Source: JAFGBI01 sp964454025 (GTDB lineage Bacteria > Myxococcota_A > Polyangia > Polyangiales > Polyangiaceae). From it: DNA of 64,000 bases. A model generated the notes under the pieces. The model searched no databases, had not been told where the DNA came from, and worked only from the letters and a program-made list of their open reading frames with translations. The stretch covers positions 62,001-126,000 of the forward strand of contig CAYVRP010000005.1 of the NCBI GenBank assembly GCA_964454025.1, read 5' to 3'. Positions 35,951 through 45,030 of this stretch are shown here, piece after piece. Within the stretch, counting starts at the first letter, position 1. Each line of letters begins with the position of its first letter. The position numbers and the translations under genes are program-made.

Positions 35951-36531
35951 CGCTGCAGTCTAGCCTTCGAACGAGCGATGCGCCAGGGATCGGCCGAAGG
36001 CGTTCGGGCGACCGGCTGACACGTGACGACGAGGGTGCAGCTCTCCTGTTCCGCGTCGCCGGTTCGGCGAATCTGCTTGTCGTTCAGCGTGAGGAATCGT
36101 TTCTTGAAGGCGGAGGGGGGTGACCTGGCGCGTGGGTTGATCGCTGGCCAGGTTCGGAGGTGAATCGCCAAGACCGACGGGGCGACGAAACGAACCGGGC
36201 ACCGACTCGTCGAGAATCGGGGTGCGGCGTCTGGGAACCACGGCGTGGTGGATGCTGCTCGGGATGGGCAAGGAGACTGGGAGGGGAGGACCCGACTTCA
36301 GGTCCGGGAACCGGTTGCCGACTACCGAAGAGGGAAGGATGGTCTGCTCGAGGACCGCGGGGATCGATGCTGGGACGAGCGGGGCAGGAATCGGCGCCGG
36401 GTCGGTGGCTGAAGAAGTGAAGTAACGCCGCTGTATCGAGCATGGGTACTCGGGAAGGGACCGACGGCTAACCGACCAGGCCGATCGCTCCACCCCCACC
36501 AGGGTCGCACGGAGAGTGCTAGACCGCAAGG
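35951..36531. other. Intergenic stretch; nothing recognisable
   Basis: The 580 bases between the divergent REC-EAL and GT-C genes must hold promoters for both, but I cannot identify boxes with confidence. The sequence is less GC-rich than its neighbours. Open frames on both strands are short of coding character and have no family resemblance. Confidence 0.3.
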
Positions 36532-38223
36532 ATGAGCAAGTCCATGGCACCGGCGAAGGCTGCCTGCCGCGAGGCGCTGCCGGGTCAGCTGCTGCACGGG
36601 ATCCAGTTCATCGTGCTGGTGCTCACCACGGGGTGCTTCACCCTGCTCGGGCGCCGCTACGTCGTGCTCGGGGACGACGCTATGATCTCGATGCGCTACG
36701 CCCGGAACCTGGTGGAGCACGGCGTGCTCGCGTGGAACCCCGCGGATCGAGTGGAGGGCTACACGAACCTGCTCTGGACTCTGGTGATGGTCGTCCCCCA
36801 CTGGGTGCGGCTGCCGGACCGTGTCACGTCGGCCGCCGTCGTCCTGGCCGCCCTCGTCTTGGGCCTCGTCGCCATCTACCTGACGGCTGAGGTCGCTTCA
36901 GCGGTGCCGGAGCTCGACATTCATGCCGCGGTGGCGGCGGGCCTGCTCGGGGCGTCCACCCAGCTTGCCATCTGGGGCGCCGGCGGGTTCGAGACGTCGC
37001 TGCTCGCCGTCTGCTCGGTGGGGGCTTTGCTGGCTGTCCTGCGGGAGCGCCACATTGCAGCCGGAGTCCTGCTGGCAGCAGGGGTGCTCACGAGGGATGA
37101 TTTTGCCCCATACGTCTTGGTGCTGGTCCTCGCGCACTGGCTCGGGGCGCCGGTCGAGCGCGTGCAGCGCCACGCGAGACTGCTCCACCTGGGCCTGCCT
37201 GGCTCGGCCGCCCTCGCTCACGCGGCGTTTCGCCGGGCCTATTACGGGGACATGGTGCCCAATACCTACCACCTCAAGGTGGAGGGGTGGGCGCTGGCGG
37301 ATCGGCTCGTGTCGGGATCGTGGCACGTGCTCGGAGCAGCGCCGCTCCTCGCTTGCGCGTTGGCGGGAGCCCTTTGGGCTGGCTGCGTTCGGGTGAAGCG
37401 GGGTCCGAGTCGGATCGCGGGCCTCACTCTACTCGCGGCGCCGGCAGTCTACGCAGGATACGAGCTCTGGGTGGGGGGCGACGCCTTCGCGGGTACCCGG
37501 TTGTTCGCCCCGGTCTGGCCGCTGCTAGCCCTGGGGGTGGCCGCGCTGGTGAGCGTGTTGGCGCGCCAGCCGCGAAGGCCTTGGCTCGCCTGGGTGGGGA
37601 TCGCGGGCGCGTGCTCGCTCGACGTATTCTCACCGCTGTCGTTCGGCGCCGTGCGCACGCTGTTCGGGTACCGCGGCGCCGCGGAGGCCGTGATGGCCGG
37701 GATCGGCGCCTGCCAGCGGGGACCGGTCGCGCGATACTGCCGGCCGGCAGGTGAGGGACCGCTGCGCCGCGGCTTCACGGAAGCCTCGCTTCGTCCCGGG
37801 ATCGATCCATCTGTGGGAAACCTCGCCGCTTGCCTGCGGATCCGCGAGGATGCTCGCCAGGCCGGGCTCGTCGCACCCTCCCTGGCCACCTACTACGCCG
37901 GTGTTCCCGCCTATTTCTGCCCGGAGTTTCGTGCCATCGACCTGCTCGGCAAGTCGGATCGGCACTTGGCAGCGACCCGCGCTCACCCGGGTCCTCCCGG
38001 CCACAACAAGTGGGACTACGACCATTCCATCGGCGGGGAGCGCGCCGACTACGTGCTCAGCCTGCTGACCCCGGGGGGTCACTTCTCCGGTGCTGCGCCG
38101 GCCGGCCACACCGGGCGCGCCCCGCGGTGGGAAGCCCTGCTCGAGTCGTCGGAGTTCCGCGCCCGATGCGAGGGGCACGTCATCGACGACCGAGTCAGCC
38201 TGGTCTTCCGGTGTGCTCGTTAG
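36532..38223 (+). CDS. GT-C fold membrane glycosyltransferase (AftB-like)
   Basis: This 563-residue protein has about ten hydrophobic helices in the first 370 residues and a soluble C-terminal periplasmic part. After TM1 comes GDDAMISMRYARNLVEHG, with the Asp-Asp expected for the metal/lipid-phosphate site of GT-C enzymes. AWNPADRVEGYTNLLWTL follows, very like the first loop of mycobacterial terminal arabinosyltransferase AftB and relatives. YYGDMVPNTYHLK in the third loop is also shared with that group. It would use a polyprenyl-phosphate sugar donor on the periplasmic side. Stop is TAG and overlaps the stop region of the convergent methyltransferase by four bases. A second GT-C paralogue lies at 45990. 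Confidence 0.82.
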   Translation: MSKSMAPAKAACREALPGQLLHGIQFIVLVLTTGCFTLLGRRYVVLGDDAMISMRYARNLVEHGVLAWNPADRVEGYTNLLWTLVMVVPHWVRLPDRVTSAAVVLAALVLGLVAIYLTAEVASAVPELDIHAAVAAGLLGASTQLAIWGAGGFETSLLAVCSVGALLAVLRERHIAAGVLLAAGVLTRDDFAPYVLVLVLAHWLGAPVERVQRHARLLHLGLPGSAALAHAAFRRAYYGDMVPNTYHLKVEGWALADRLVSGSWHVLGAAPLLACALAGALWAGCVRVKRGPSRIAGLTLLAAPAVYAGYELWVGGDAFAGTRLFAPVWPLLALGVAALVSVLARQPRRPWLAWVGIAGACSLDVFSPLSFGAVRTLFGYRGAAEAVMAGIGACQRGPVARYCRPAGEGPLRRGFTEASLRPGIDPSVGNLAACLRIREDARQAGLVAPSLATYYAGVPAYFCPEFRAIDLLGKSDRHLAATRAHPGPPGHNKWDYDHSIGGERADYVLSLLTPGGHFSGAAPAGHTGRAPRWEALLESSEFRARCEGHVIDDRVSLVFRCAR

Positions 38224-39065
38224 CGACGGCTCGTGTGATCCCGATACCAGCACTCCGGCAGCGCGACGTGGGGCTGGCCGGGGACGTTGTCGCGGTCTAG
38301 AGGATGCGGGAACCGGAGTGCCCCGCGGGAGCTCTGGAACGCCCGATCTCGTCGCAGGAAGGTGAGCTCCATGACTTGAGGGATCACCAGGTCACCGCGT
38401 TGGAGAGCACGGGCCGCGTTGTTGGGGTGAGCGTGGACTACCGCGTGGCGCACCAGCATCTTCTCGAAGACCGGGCCGATCATCCGGCAACCGAAGCGGG
38501 AGAAGAGGTGGCGGAGCCCGTGGAACTCCGCGACGATGATCCGGGTCCGCGCGAGGTGCTCGGGGGCCAGATCGAGCAGCGCCGCGTACTCGTCGCCCTC
38601 GATGTCAATCTGCAGGAGCAGGTCGCCGTCGCTCGGGAGCTCGGCGAGGGCGAGCGAATAGAGCTCGTTCAGCGACATTCGGTCGGCGGCCCCCGCCGGG
38701 TGAATGTGCTTCCGGTAGAAGCGGAAGCGCGGGTGCGACACGGGGGGGCCGGGAACGGACGCATCCGCGAGGAAGACGGGGATCCCCATCTCGGCGAGGG
38801 CGAGATCGAACCCCACCTCGCTGGAGACGCCGGGCGAGATGCAGCCAACGATCCCGTCGAGGTCGTTCGGAACCAGGTAGCCGCCGTCGCCGGGGCCGCC
38901 GATACGACGGAGGGGGCGCTCCGACGGCAACGGTTGGAGGCGCCGCAACACCGCGCGAATGTCCTCGTCGCTCGCCGGTGCATCGAGGAAAGCGTAGGGG
39001 AGCAGCCGCTCGATGACCAGCTCCTTCCAGGTGCCCCTCGCTGGGCGCATCGACATGGTGACCAT
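38220..39065 (-). CDS. FkbM-family methyltransferase-like protein
   Basis: This is a protein of about 281 residues. IGGPGDGGYLVPNDL near residue 54 resembles the start of FkbM-related domains in polysaccharide loci. LLQIDIEGDEYAALLDL is the strong FkbM signature, whose acidic residues end a Rossmann strand. RIIVAEFHGL follows. The classical SAM-binding GxGxG is not plain, being replaced by CISPGVSSEVGFDLALAE. The start is uncertain: GTG at 39107 and ATGs at 39065, 39056 and 39050 are in frame, and the conserved part starts well after all of them. It probably O-methylates a sugar of the polymer. Its stop overlaps the GT-C stop. Confidence 0.75.
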   Translation of the reverse strand: MVTMSMRPARGTWKELVIERLLPYAFLDAPASDEDIRAVLRRLQPLPSERPLRRIGGPGDGGYLVPNDLDGIVGCISPGVSSEVGFDLALAEMGIPVFLADASVPGPPVSHPRFRFYRKHIHPAGAADRMSLNELYSLALAELPSDGDLLLQIDIEGDEYAALLDLAPEHLARTRIIVAEFHGLRHLFSRFGCRMIGPVFEKMLVRHAVVHAHPNNAARALQRGDLVIPQVMELTFLRRDRAFQSSRGALRFPHPLDRDNVPGQPHVALPECWYRDHTSRR

Positions 39066-39720
39066 GTGCGATGGGGGCGGTGGCGCGTCAATACGCTCCG
39101 CCGACACGGCACTTGGTGAACACCGTTTCCTGCTGTTCCTGTCGGCTGGTTTCCCGGAGCGGCACGAACCCTCTTCTCGCGGTCACGTTGGTGAAGAAGC
39201 TGGCCTGAAGGCGGGCGACTCCGCCGAGCCAAGAGGGGCGCCGGCACCACGTCGGAACCAGTGGTGTCATGGATCACTGGAGGCCGCGGAGCGCCACTCG
39301 TTGCGTGTTCGGGACGATTTGCCGCTTGACCAGCGGGTGGGAAGGTGGAGCTCGATCTCCAGGAAGCGCGCCGAAAGCGTGGTGAGGATGGGACGAAGCC
39401 GCCAGTCCGTCTTCACTGGAGAGCCCGACCGCGGAGTCGCATGGACGTCGACGACGCATCACGGCCTGAAGTCGGCGTGGCCGCGTGGGGCTTGGGTCCG
39501 ACCGCGAAGGCGACCCGTTCGCACGGACGGGGCAATGCGTCGAGGTCATGGACTCCGGTCGTCGGGTGCCAGGCGGGGATCGCCGGGCGGTCCCACGCGG
39601 TTTTGGTCCCAAGGCAAGCCGGTTGCGTTCGCTCCCGTTGGGGGTCCGGTTTCGGCGTCATCTGCCGCTGGCTTGCCGCGCGGGGACCGTGCAAGCTGCG
39701 TGGCGGACCCAGAGCGCCAC
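39066..39720. other. Intergenic stretch upstream of a glycosyltransferase gene; nothing recognisable
   Basis: The 650 bases carry long but implausible open frames on both strands that simply read into the real genes. Base composition is less GC-rich than in the neighbouring genes. No tRNA, repeat or mobile-element end was seen. The divergent layout means promoters for the methyltransferase and for the four-gene glycosyltransferase/asnB operon should be here. Confidence 0.3.
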
Positions 39721-40581
39721 ATGCCGAGGCCGTTCATCTCCGTGGTGATGCCCTCCTTCCGGCAGGCGGCTTTCCTCGAGGAGGCGATCGTCTCGGTGCT
39801 GGACCAGGACTACCCGGCCAAGGAGCTCATCGTCATGGATGGCGGGAGCGACGACGGTTCGGTGGCCGTCATCGAGCGCTATCAGGCGCGCCTGGCGTAC
39901 TGGACCAGCGCCCCGGACGGCGGGCAAAGCGACGCGCTGGACCAGGGCTTCCGCCGCGCAAGGGGCGAGCTGCTCTGCTGGGTGAACTCGGACGACGTAC
40001 TCTTCCCGGGTGCCCTCGCGGCGGTGGCGGAGGCTTGGCGCCGGAGCGGCAGCCCGGACTGGCTCGCCGGCAACTGCTGCTGGCTCGATCCCGGGGGTCG
40101 CGTCCTGCGCTGCGCCCGCGGGATGGGCTGGTCGGGGCTGCTCGCCCGATACGGGCTGCCGGGCGTGTCGGCGCCGTCGTCGTTCTTCTCCCCGCGGCTC
40201 TACCAGGAGGTCCAGGGCCTCGACCGGGAGCTCCACTACGTGATGGACACGGATCTCTGGCTGCGGTTCGCGCGGCAGGGGGCACGCTTCGTCCGCGTGC
40301 CCCGGTACCTCTGGGGGCTGCGGCTCCACCCCGAGGCCAAGATGAGCGGGCACAACTTCGCCGAGAGCGCGATGGCTCGACCGGATCACCCGGCCTGGGA
40401 GCGGCGGCGCAGCGAGCTCCGGCGCCTGGCCGAGCGGCACGGCCTCGGCCCGCGGGAGGAGCGGCTGGGGAACGCGGCGTCGCGCGTGCTCCGCGCGCTC
40501 TCCGGCGCTTCGGCGCGCGCCGGGTACGATTCCTGGCGCTGGCGGGGCCGGCACTGGAAGGACTGCGATTTCGCGCGATGA
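39721..40581 (+). CDS. Family 2 glycosyltransferase
   Basis: This 286-residue GT-A enzyme opens PFISVVMPSFRQAAFLEEAI, the typical GT2 beginning, followed by SVLDQDYPAKELIVMDGGSDDGS. The nucleotide-sugar DxD is CWVNSDDVLFPGA. The later segment YVMDTDLWLRFARQGA corresponds to the acceptor/base region (D-x-D-L-W-x-R), seen in WcaA-like capsule transferases. It has no membrane helix. The ATG at 39721 was chosen because the conserved strand starts at residue 4. Its stop overlaps the next gene's ATG (ATGA, 40578-40581), so it is the first gene of a tightly coupled operon. Confidence 0.92.
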   Translation: MPRPFISVVMPSFRQAAFLEEAIVSVLDQDYPAKELIVMDGGSDDGSVAVIERYQARLAYWTSAPDGGQSDALDQGFRRARGELLCWVNSDDVLFPGALAAVAEAWRRSGSPDWLAGNCCWLDPGGRVLRCARGMGWSGLLARYGLPGVSAPSSFFSPRLYQEVQGLDRELHYVMDTDLWLRFARQGARFVRVPRYLWGLRLHPEAKMSGHNFAESAMARPDHPAWERRRSELRRLAERHGLGPREERLGNAASRVLRALSGASARAGYDSWRWRGRHWKDCDFAR

Positions 40582-41816
40582 TGCGCGGGCGGGAAGGCGC
40601 GGGCATGGCCGGAAGCGGGAACGAGGGCGGCTCCTCCATCGTGGTCTGGCTCGACAGCGCCTGCCGCTCGATGATGCCGCTCTGCCGGGCGCTCCACCGG
40701 CAGCTCGGCGGGTCGGTGCGGGTGGTGCTCCGGGAGGCGTTGAGCAAACCGCGAAGGACCCTCGGCTGGTCGCCGGACTCGGCGGGGCTCGCGCCGGTGG
40801 AGCTCCTGGCGGACCCGGACTGGGCCGGTCGCGCGGAGGCGATCGTCGACGCCGAGCCAGACGCCCTGCACCTCGTCGGCGCGTACCAGCGGGGCGAGTT
40901 CCTGCGGCACGTCGCCCACCATGCCGCCTCCCGCGGGCGCCGGATGGCGATCCTGAGCGAGGCCCCCCTCAACATGGACCAGGGGCCGAGGCGGCTCCTG
41001 AAGGAGGCGTACCTGCGCGCCGTGGTGCCGCGGCGGGTCGCCCGGATCATCGCGGCGACCGAGCGGATCTTCTGCCTCTCGGGGCGCCGCTTCGAGCCGC
41101 TGGAGGCCCTGGGGTGGCCGCCCGCCAAGATCTGCGCCTTCGGCTACTTCCCGGAGGACCGCGGGGTGCGCGCGCGCGTGGAAGCGGATCCCTCGGCGCC
41201 GCTGCGGCTCATCTGCACGGGCCTTCTCCAGTCGCACAAGGGCGTCGATCTCCTGCTCGAGGCGGCGGCACGGCTCCAGGCCGCGGGCGTTCCCTTCGAG
41301 TGCGACGTGACCGGGGAAGGGCCGGAGCTCCGGAGGCTGCAGGCGATGCGGCGCCGCCTGCGGCTCGAGCCGCGCGTGAGGCTGCACGGCATCGTGTCCG
41401 ACGCGAGGCTCGCCGAGCTGATGGAGGGAGCCGACGTGCTCGTGGTCCCCGGGCGGTGGGAGCCCTGGGGGATCCGCGTGAACGAGGGGATCCAGGCCGG
41501 GCTCGCCGTGGTGGTGAGCGACCGTGTGGGGGCGGCGGAGTTGATAGCGTGGAGCGGCGCCGGTAGGGTCTTTCGCAGTGGCGACGCGGGTGAACTCGGC
41601 CTGGCGCTCTCGGATCTCGCCCGGGATCGGCGCCTCCTCGCCGCGGCCAAGCGCGCGGCCAGCGCGTTCCGCCCCTGGATCGCCCCGGAGCAGGCGGCTC
41701 GCCACCTGCTCGCGGTCTGCGCGCTCCCGGTCGGGGCCCCGGAGCCCGTCGCTCCGTGGGCATCGGGCGAGGCGAGGGAGGCGGTGCTGGAGGCGGGAGG
41801 TGGCGGCGGGCTCTGA
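40578..41816 (+). CDS. Family 4 (GT-B) glycosyltransferase
   Basis: This is a retaining GT-B glycosyltransferase of about 412 residues. The C-terminal half has LRLICTGLLQSHKGVDLLLEAAARL, the usual start of the donor domain, ending in VTGEGPELRRL. The nucleotide-binding E-x7-E motif appears as GRWEPWGIRVNEGIQAGLAVVVSD, with both Glu present. The N-terminal acceptor domain is diverged, so the sugar cannot be predicted. The start overlaps the GT2 stop. The 107-base gap to asnB is small enough for cotranscription. Confidence 0.9.
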   Translation: MMRGREGAGMAGSGNEGGSSIVVWLDSACRSMMPLCRALHRQLGGSVRVVLREALSKPRRTLGWSPDSAGLAPVELLADPDWAGRAEAIVDAEPDALHLVGAYQRGEFLRHVAHHAASRGRRMAILSEAPLNMDQGPRRLLKEAYLRAVVPRRVARIIAATERIFCLSGRRFEPLEALGWPPAKICAFGYFPEDRGVRARVEADPSAPLRLICTGLLQSHKGVDLLLEAAARLQAAGVPFECDVTGEGPELRRLQAMRRRLRLEPRVRLHGIVSDARLAELMEGADVLVVPGRWEPWGIRVNEGIQAGLAVVVSDRVGAAELIAWSGAGRVFRSGDAGELGLALSDLARDRRLLAAAKRAASAFRPWIAPEQAARHLLAVCALPVGAPEPVAPWASGEAREAVLEAGGGGGL

Positions 41817-41923
41817 CGAGTCCATCCTGCCGGCTGCCTCGGGCCAGGACGCGCCGTTGCGCAACCGAGCCGGCTCGTTAATAGTCGCCTCCTTGGGGGC
41901 ACTGCGCCTCCGGTGAGCGACCG

Positions 41924-43852
41924 ATGTGCGGCATCGCGGGTGTCTTCTCGGCCGAGCCGGAGGTGGCGTCGAGCGCGGTCGCCCGCATGGTCACGGCGAT
42001 GGCCCACCGGGGGCCGGACGGCGAGGGGACGTACTCCGCACGCATCGGCGAGGCGGGCCTGTGCCTCGGCCACCGGCGGCTCGCCATCCGGGACCTGAGC
42101 GAGGCCGGGCACCAGCCGATGGTCCACCCGGAAACCGGGGACGTGCTCGTCTACAACGGCGAGATCTACGGCGCCGACGAGCTACGGCGGGAGCTCGCCG
42201 GGCTCGGAAGCGCCTTCCGCGGTCACTCCGACGCCGAGGTGCTGCTCCACGCGCTGGTACGGTGGGGGCCCGCCGCCCTCGGCCGGCTCAACGGGATGTA
42301 TGCGCTCGGCTTCTTCGAGCAGGCTCGGACGTCGCTCCTCCTGGCGCGCGACCCGATGGGCATGAAGCCCCTCTACTGGGTCCCGGAGGGGTCCACGCTG
42401 CTGTTCGCGAGCGAGGTGCGCGCCGTCGTCCGGTCGGGGCTGGTCCCCCCGAAGATCTCCGCGGCGGCGCGCGGGGGGCTGCTCGCGTTTGGCGCTCCGC
42501 AGGAGCCGCTCACCATCCTCGAGTCGGTTCGAACCTTTCCTGCCGGCACCTGGGCGCGGTTTCGCCTGGAGCCCTCCGGGAGGGCGCGGGAGGAGGAGCG
42601 CGCCCGGTTCTGGAGCATCCCGGCGGTCGATCCCACGGTGTCCGCGGAGGACGCCGTCCCGCTCGTGCGGTCGGCGCTGGACGCTGCCGTGCGCGATCAC
42701 CTGGTGAGCGACGTCCCCATCGGCGTGTTCCTCTCGTCGGGGGTCGACAGCACCTTGATCGCGAGCCTCGCCGCGCGCCACACGCCGCACCTCAGGACCT
42801 TCACGGTCGGTTTCTCCACCGAGAGCCCAGAGCTGAGCGAGTCACCCGTCGCGGCCCGGACCGCCCGGCGCCTGGGCTCGACGCACAACGACGTGCAGCT
42901 CGGCCCCCTCGACGCCGAGGCAGCCGCGCTCGCGTGGCTCGATCTCGTCGACCAGCCGTGTGTGGACGGGCTGAACACCTACCTGATCGCGCGCGCCGTG
43001 CGGCAGGCGGGAATCACCGTCGCGCTCTCGGGCCTCGGCGGCGATGAGCTCTTCGGCGGGTACTCGACGTTCCGGGACGTCGCTCGCTTCCGCCGGGTGG
43101 CACCTCTGACCAGCGCCGTGCCGGCGAGCTGGACGCGGCGCGCCGTCAATCTCGTGCTGCGGCGGAGCTCGCGACGCGTGCGAGACAAGCTCGAGGAGAT
43201 GCTGGCGCTCCCCCCCGACACCCTGCGCATCTACCTGCACCGGCGGCGGGTGATAAGCGACCGGCTGCTCCGGGAGCTCGGACATGCGCCCCCGCTGGCC
43301 GGGCTCGACCCGTCGTACCTGCCCCTGGAGGCGGTCGGGGAGGCCGCACCAGTTGGGGATGACCTCGTCGCCGCCGTGTCGCGCTGCGAGAGCGTCTACT
43401 ACCTGCGTAATACGCTGCTCCGGGACACGGACGCCAACGGCATGGCGAGCGCGCTCGAGATCCGCCCACCCCTCCTCGATCGGCGGGTGATGGATCTCGC
43501 CTACCGGATCCCAGGTGATCAACGCCAACCCGCGCGGCGGCCGCCGAAGCACCTGCTGCGGCGGGCCTTCCCGGACCTGATCGGCCCTGAGGTTCTCTCC
43601 CTGAGGAAGCGCGGCTTCTGGCTGCCGATCCACCGGTGGATGGCCGGACCCCTGCGGCCACGGTGTGAGGCGTCCCTCGACCAATTGCGAACCTCGGGCC
43701 TGGTGCGTTCGGCGGGGGTGGACGCCATCTGGCAGCGCTTCCTCGCCGCGCCGGAGCCCTTCGGCTGGGCCGCCCCCTGGGTGCTGGTCGTGGTCGGCTC
43801 GTACCTGCAGACGCTGCGCGGCGGCGCTGCCTCCGTGGGGTACGGGGCGTGA
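41924..43852 (+). CDS. asnB: Asparagine synthase (glutamine-hydrolysing)-type amidotransferase
   Basis: This 642-residue class II amidotransferase starts MCGIAGVF, with the N-terminal nucleophile Cys2. The glutaminase domain has HRGPDGEG, LGHRRLAI, YNGEIYG and the catalytic-site GHSDAEVLL. The synthetase domain carries the ATP pyrophosphatase loop FLSSGVDST and later LSGLGGDELFGGY, with LRDTDANGMASALEIRPPLLD typical of AsnB. In polysaccharide loci such proteins (WbpS-like) amidate uronic acids rather than aspartate. With the WbpA-like dehydrogenase at 25171 this is the more likely role here, though ordinary asparagine synthesis is possible. Its TGA overlaps the next GTG (GTGA, 43849-43852). 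Confidence 0.92.
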   Translation: MCGIAGVFSAEPEVASSAVARMVTAMAHRGPDGEGTYSARIGEAGLCLGHRRLAIRDLSEAGHQPMVHPETGDVLVYNGEIYGADELRRELAGLGSAFRGHSDAEVLLHALVRWGPAALGRLNGMYALGFFEQARTSLLLARDPMGMKPLYWVPEGSTLLFASEVRAVVRSGLVPPKISAAARGGLLAFGAPQEPLTILESVRTFPAGTWARFRLEPSGRAREEERARFWSIPAVDPTVSAEDAVPLVRSALDAAVRDHLVSDVPIGVFLSSGVDSTLIASLAARHTPHLRTFTVGFSTESPELSESPVAARTARRLGSTHNDVQLGPLDAEAAALAWLDLVDQPCVDGLNTYLIARAVRQAGITVALSGLGGDELFGGYSTFRDVARFRRVAPLTSAVPASWTRRAVNLVLRRSSRRVRDKLEEMLALPPDTLRIYLHRRRVISDRLLRELGHAPPLAGLDPSYLPLEAVGEAAPVGDDLVAAVSRCESVYYLRNTLLRDTDANGMASALEIRPPLLDRRVMDLAYRIPGDQRQPARRPPKHLLRRAFPDLIGPEVLSLRKRGFWLPIHRWMAGPLRPRCEASLDQLRTSGLVRSAGVDAIWQRFLAAPEPFGWAAPWVLVVVGSYLQTLRGGAASVGYGA

Positions 43853-45030
43853 GCCGCGTCCTGCACGTCGTCGCCGGGCTCGGCGCGCAGCTCGGCGGGC
43901 CTTCGCGCAGCGTTCCCCTGCTGGTTCGGGCACTTGCTCGAGAGGGGGTCGACGTTGCCGTCGCCACCCCCGAGGGCGACGCGGAGGCAGCCGTCTCGCC
44001 CGAAGCGGCGGCGCTCGCGGAGGTGGGGGTGCCTCGCCTTGCCCTGCCGGTCGACGCGAGCGGGGTCCGGCGCCTGGTCGCCACCGCGCGCCTCGTCCAC
44101 GTCCACGGGTGCTGGCTCCCCGCGACTCACCGCGTCCACGTGGCCGCGCGGCGGATCGGGACCCCGCTGGTGCTCAGCCCCCGCGGCATGCTCGAGCCCT
44201 GGGCTCTCCGGCACAAGCGGCTGAAGAAGGTCGTCGCCTGGCACCTCTACCAGCGCCAAGACGTCTGCACCTCGGCGGCCGTTCACGCTACGGCGGCGCT
44301 CGAGCGCGAGAACCTGCGTCGCCTCGGCGTCACCAGCCCCGTGGCCGTCGTCCCGAACGCGGTGGAGCTCCCGGCCCTGAGCGCGCTCCCGGCGCGGCCA
44401 CGGGGGGCGGAGCGGCGCCGCCAGCTCCTCTTCCTGTCGCGGCTCCACCCCAAGAAGGGGCTCGATCTGCTGTTCGCCGCGTGGGCGCGCGTGAGGCCTG
44501 TCGGGTGGGACCTCGTCGTCGTGGGGACGGGTGACCCCGGGTACCGCGTCGAGCTCGAGGAACAGGCGCGGCGGCTCGGGATCAGCGCGGCGGTGCGATT
44601 CGCGGGGCACCTCGAGGGACCGGCGAAATGGGCGCAGTATCGCGCGAGCGACCTCTTCGTCCTGCCCACCCGCTCGGAGAACTTCGGGTTGGTCGTAGCC
44701 GAGGCGCTGGCGGCGGAGACACCCGTGATCGTCACGGATGCCGCGCCGTGGGCCGCGCTTCCGGCGCTGGGGTGCGGCTGGTCAGTACCCGTCTCCGTGG
44801 ACGGGATCGCGGCCGCGCTCGGGCAGGCCGTGGGGATCACGGACCGACAGCGCGAGGAGATGGGCGCCAAGGGGCGCCTCTTCGTCGACGAGGCCTTCTC
44901 GCCGGCGGTGGTCGCGCGTGCCATCCATGACCTCTACCGATGGGTCCTCGGCGAGGTGGCCGAGGTGCCGTCTTGCGTGCGGATCCCCGCGACTCTGCGG
45001 CGCGCTAGGGCCGGGCGAGCTGATCCGTGA
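43849..45030 (+). CDS. Family 4 glycosyltransferase
   Basis: This 393-residue GT-B enzyme has an N-terminal loop GLGAQLGGPSRSVPLL, typical of GT4 proteins, and HVHGCWLPATHRV, then LSPRGMLEPWALRHKRLKK, a string common in colanic-acid-type transferases. The donor domain reads LLFLSRLHPKKGLDLLFAAW and ends with the E-x7-E element RSENFGLVVAEALAAETPVIV. It starts with GTG overlapping the asnB stop. It is the last gene of the GT2-GT4-asnB-GT4 run, and its 3' end overlaps the 3' end of the convergent GT2 gene by 26 bases, so no separate terminator fits between them. Confidence 0.92.
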   Translation: MSRVLHVVAGLGAQLGGPSRSVPLLVRALAREGVDVAVATPEGDAEAAVSPEAAALAEVGVPRLALPVDASGVRRLVATARLVHVHGCWLPATHRVHVAARRIGTPLVLSPRGMLEPWALRHKRLKKVVAWHLYQRQDVCTSAAVHATAALERENLRRLGVTSPVAVVPNAVELPALSALPARPRGAERRRQLLFLSRLHPKKGLDLLFAAWARVRPVGWDLVVVGTGDPGYRVELEEQARRLGISAAVRFAGHLEGPAKWAQYRASDLFVLPTRSENFGLVVAEALAAETPVIVTDAAPWAALPALGCGWSVPVSVDGIAAALGQAVGITDRQREEMGAKGRLFVDEAFSPAVVARAIHDLYRWVLGEVAEVPSCVRIPATLRRARAGRADP

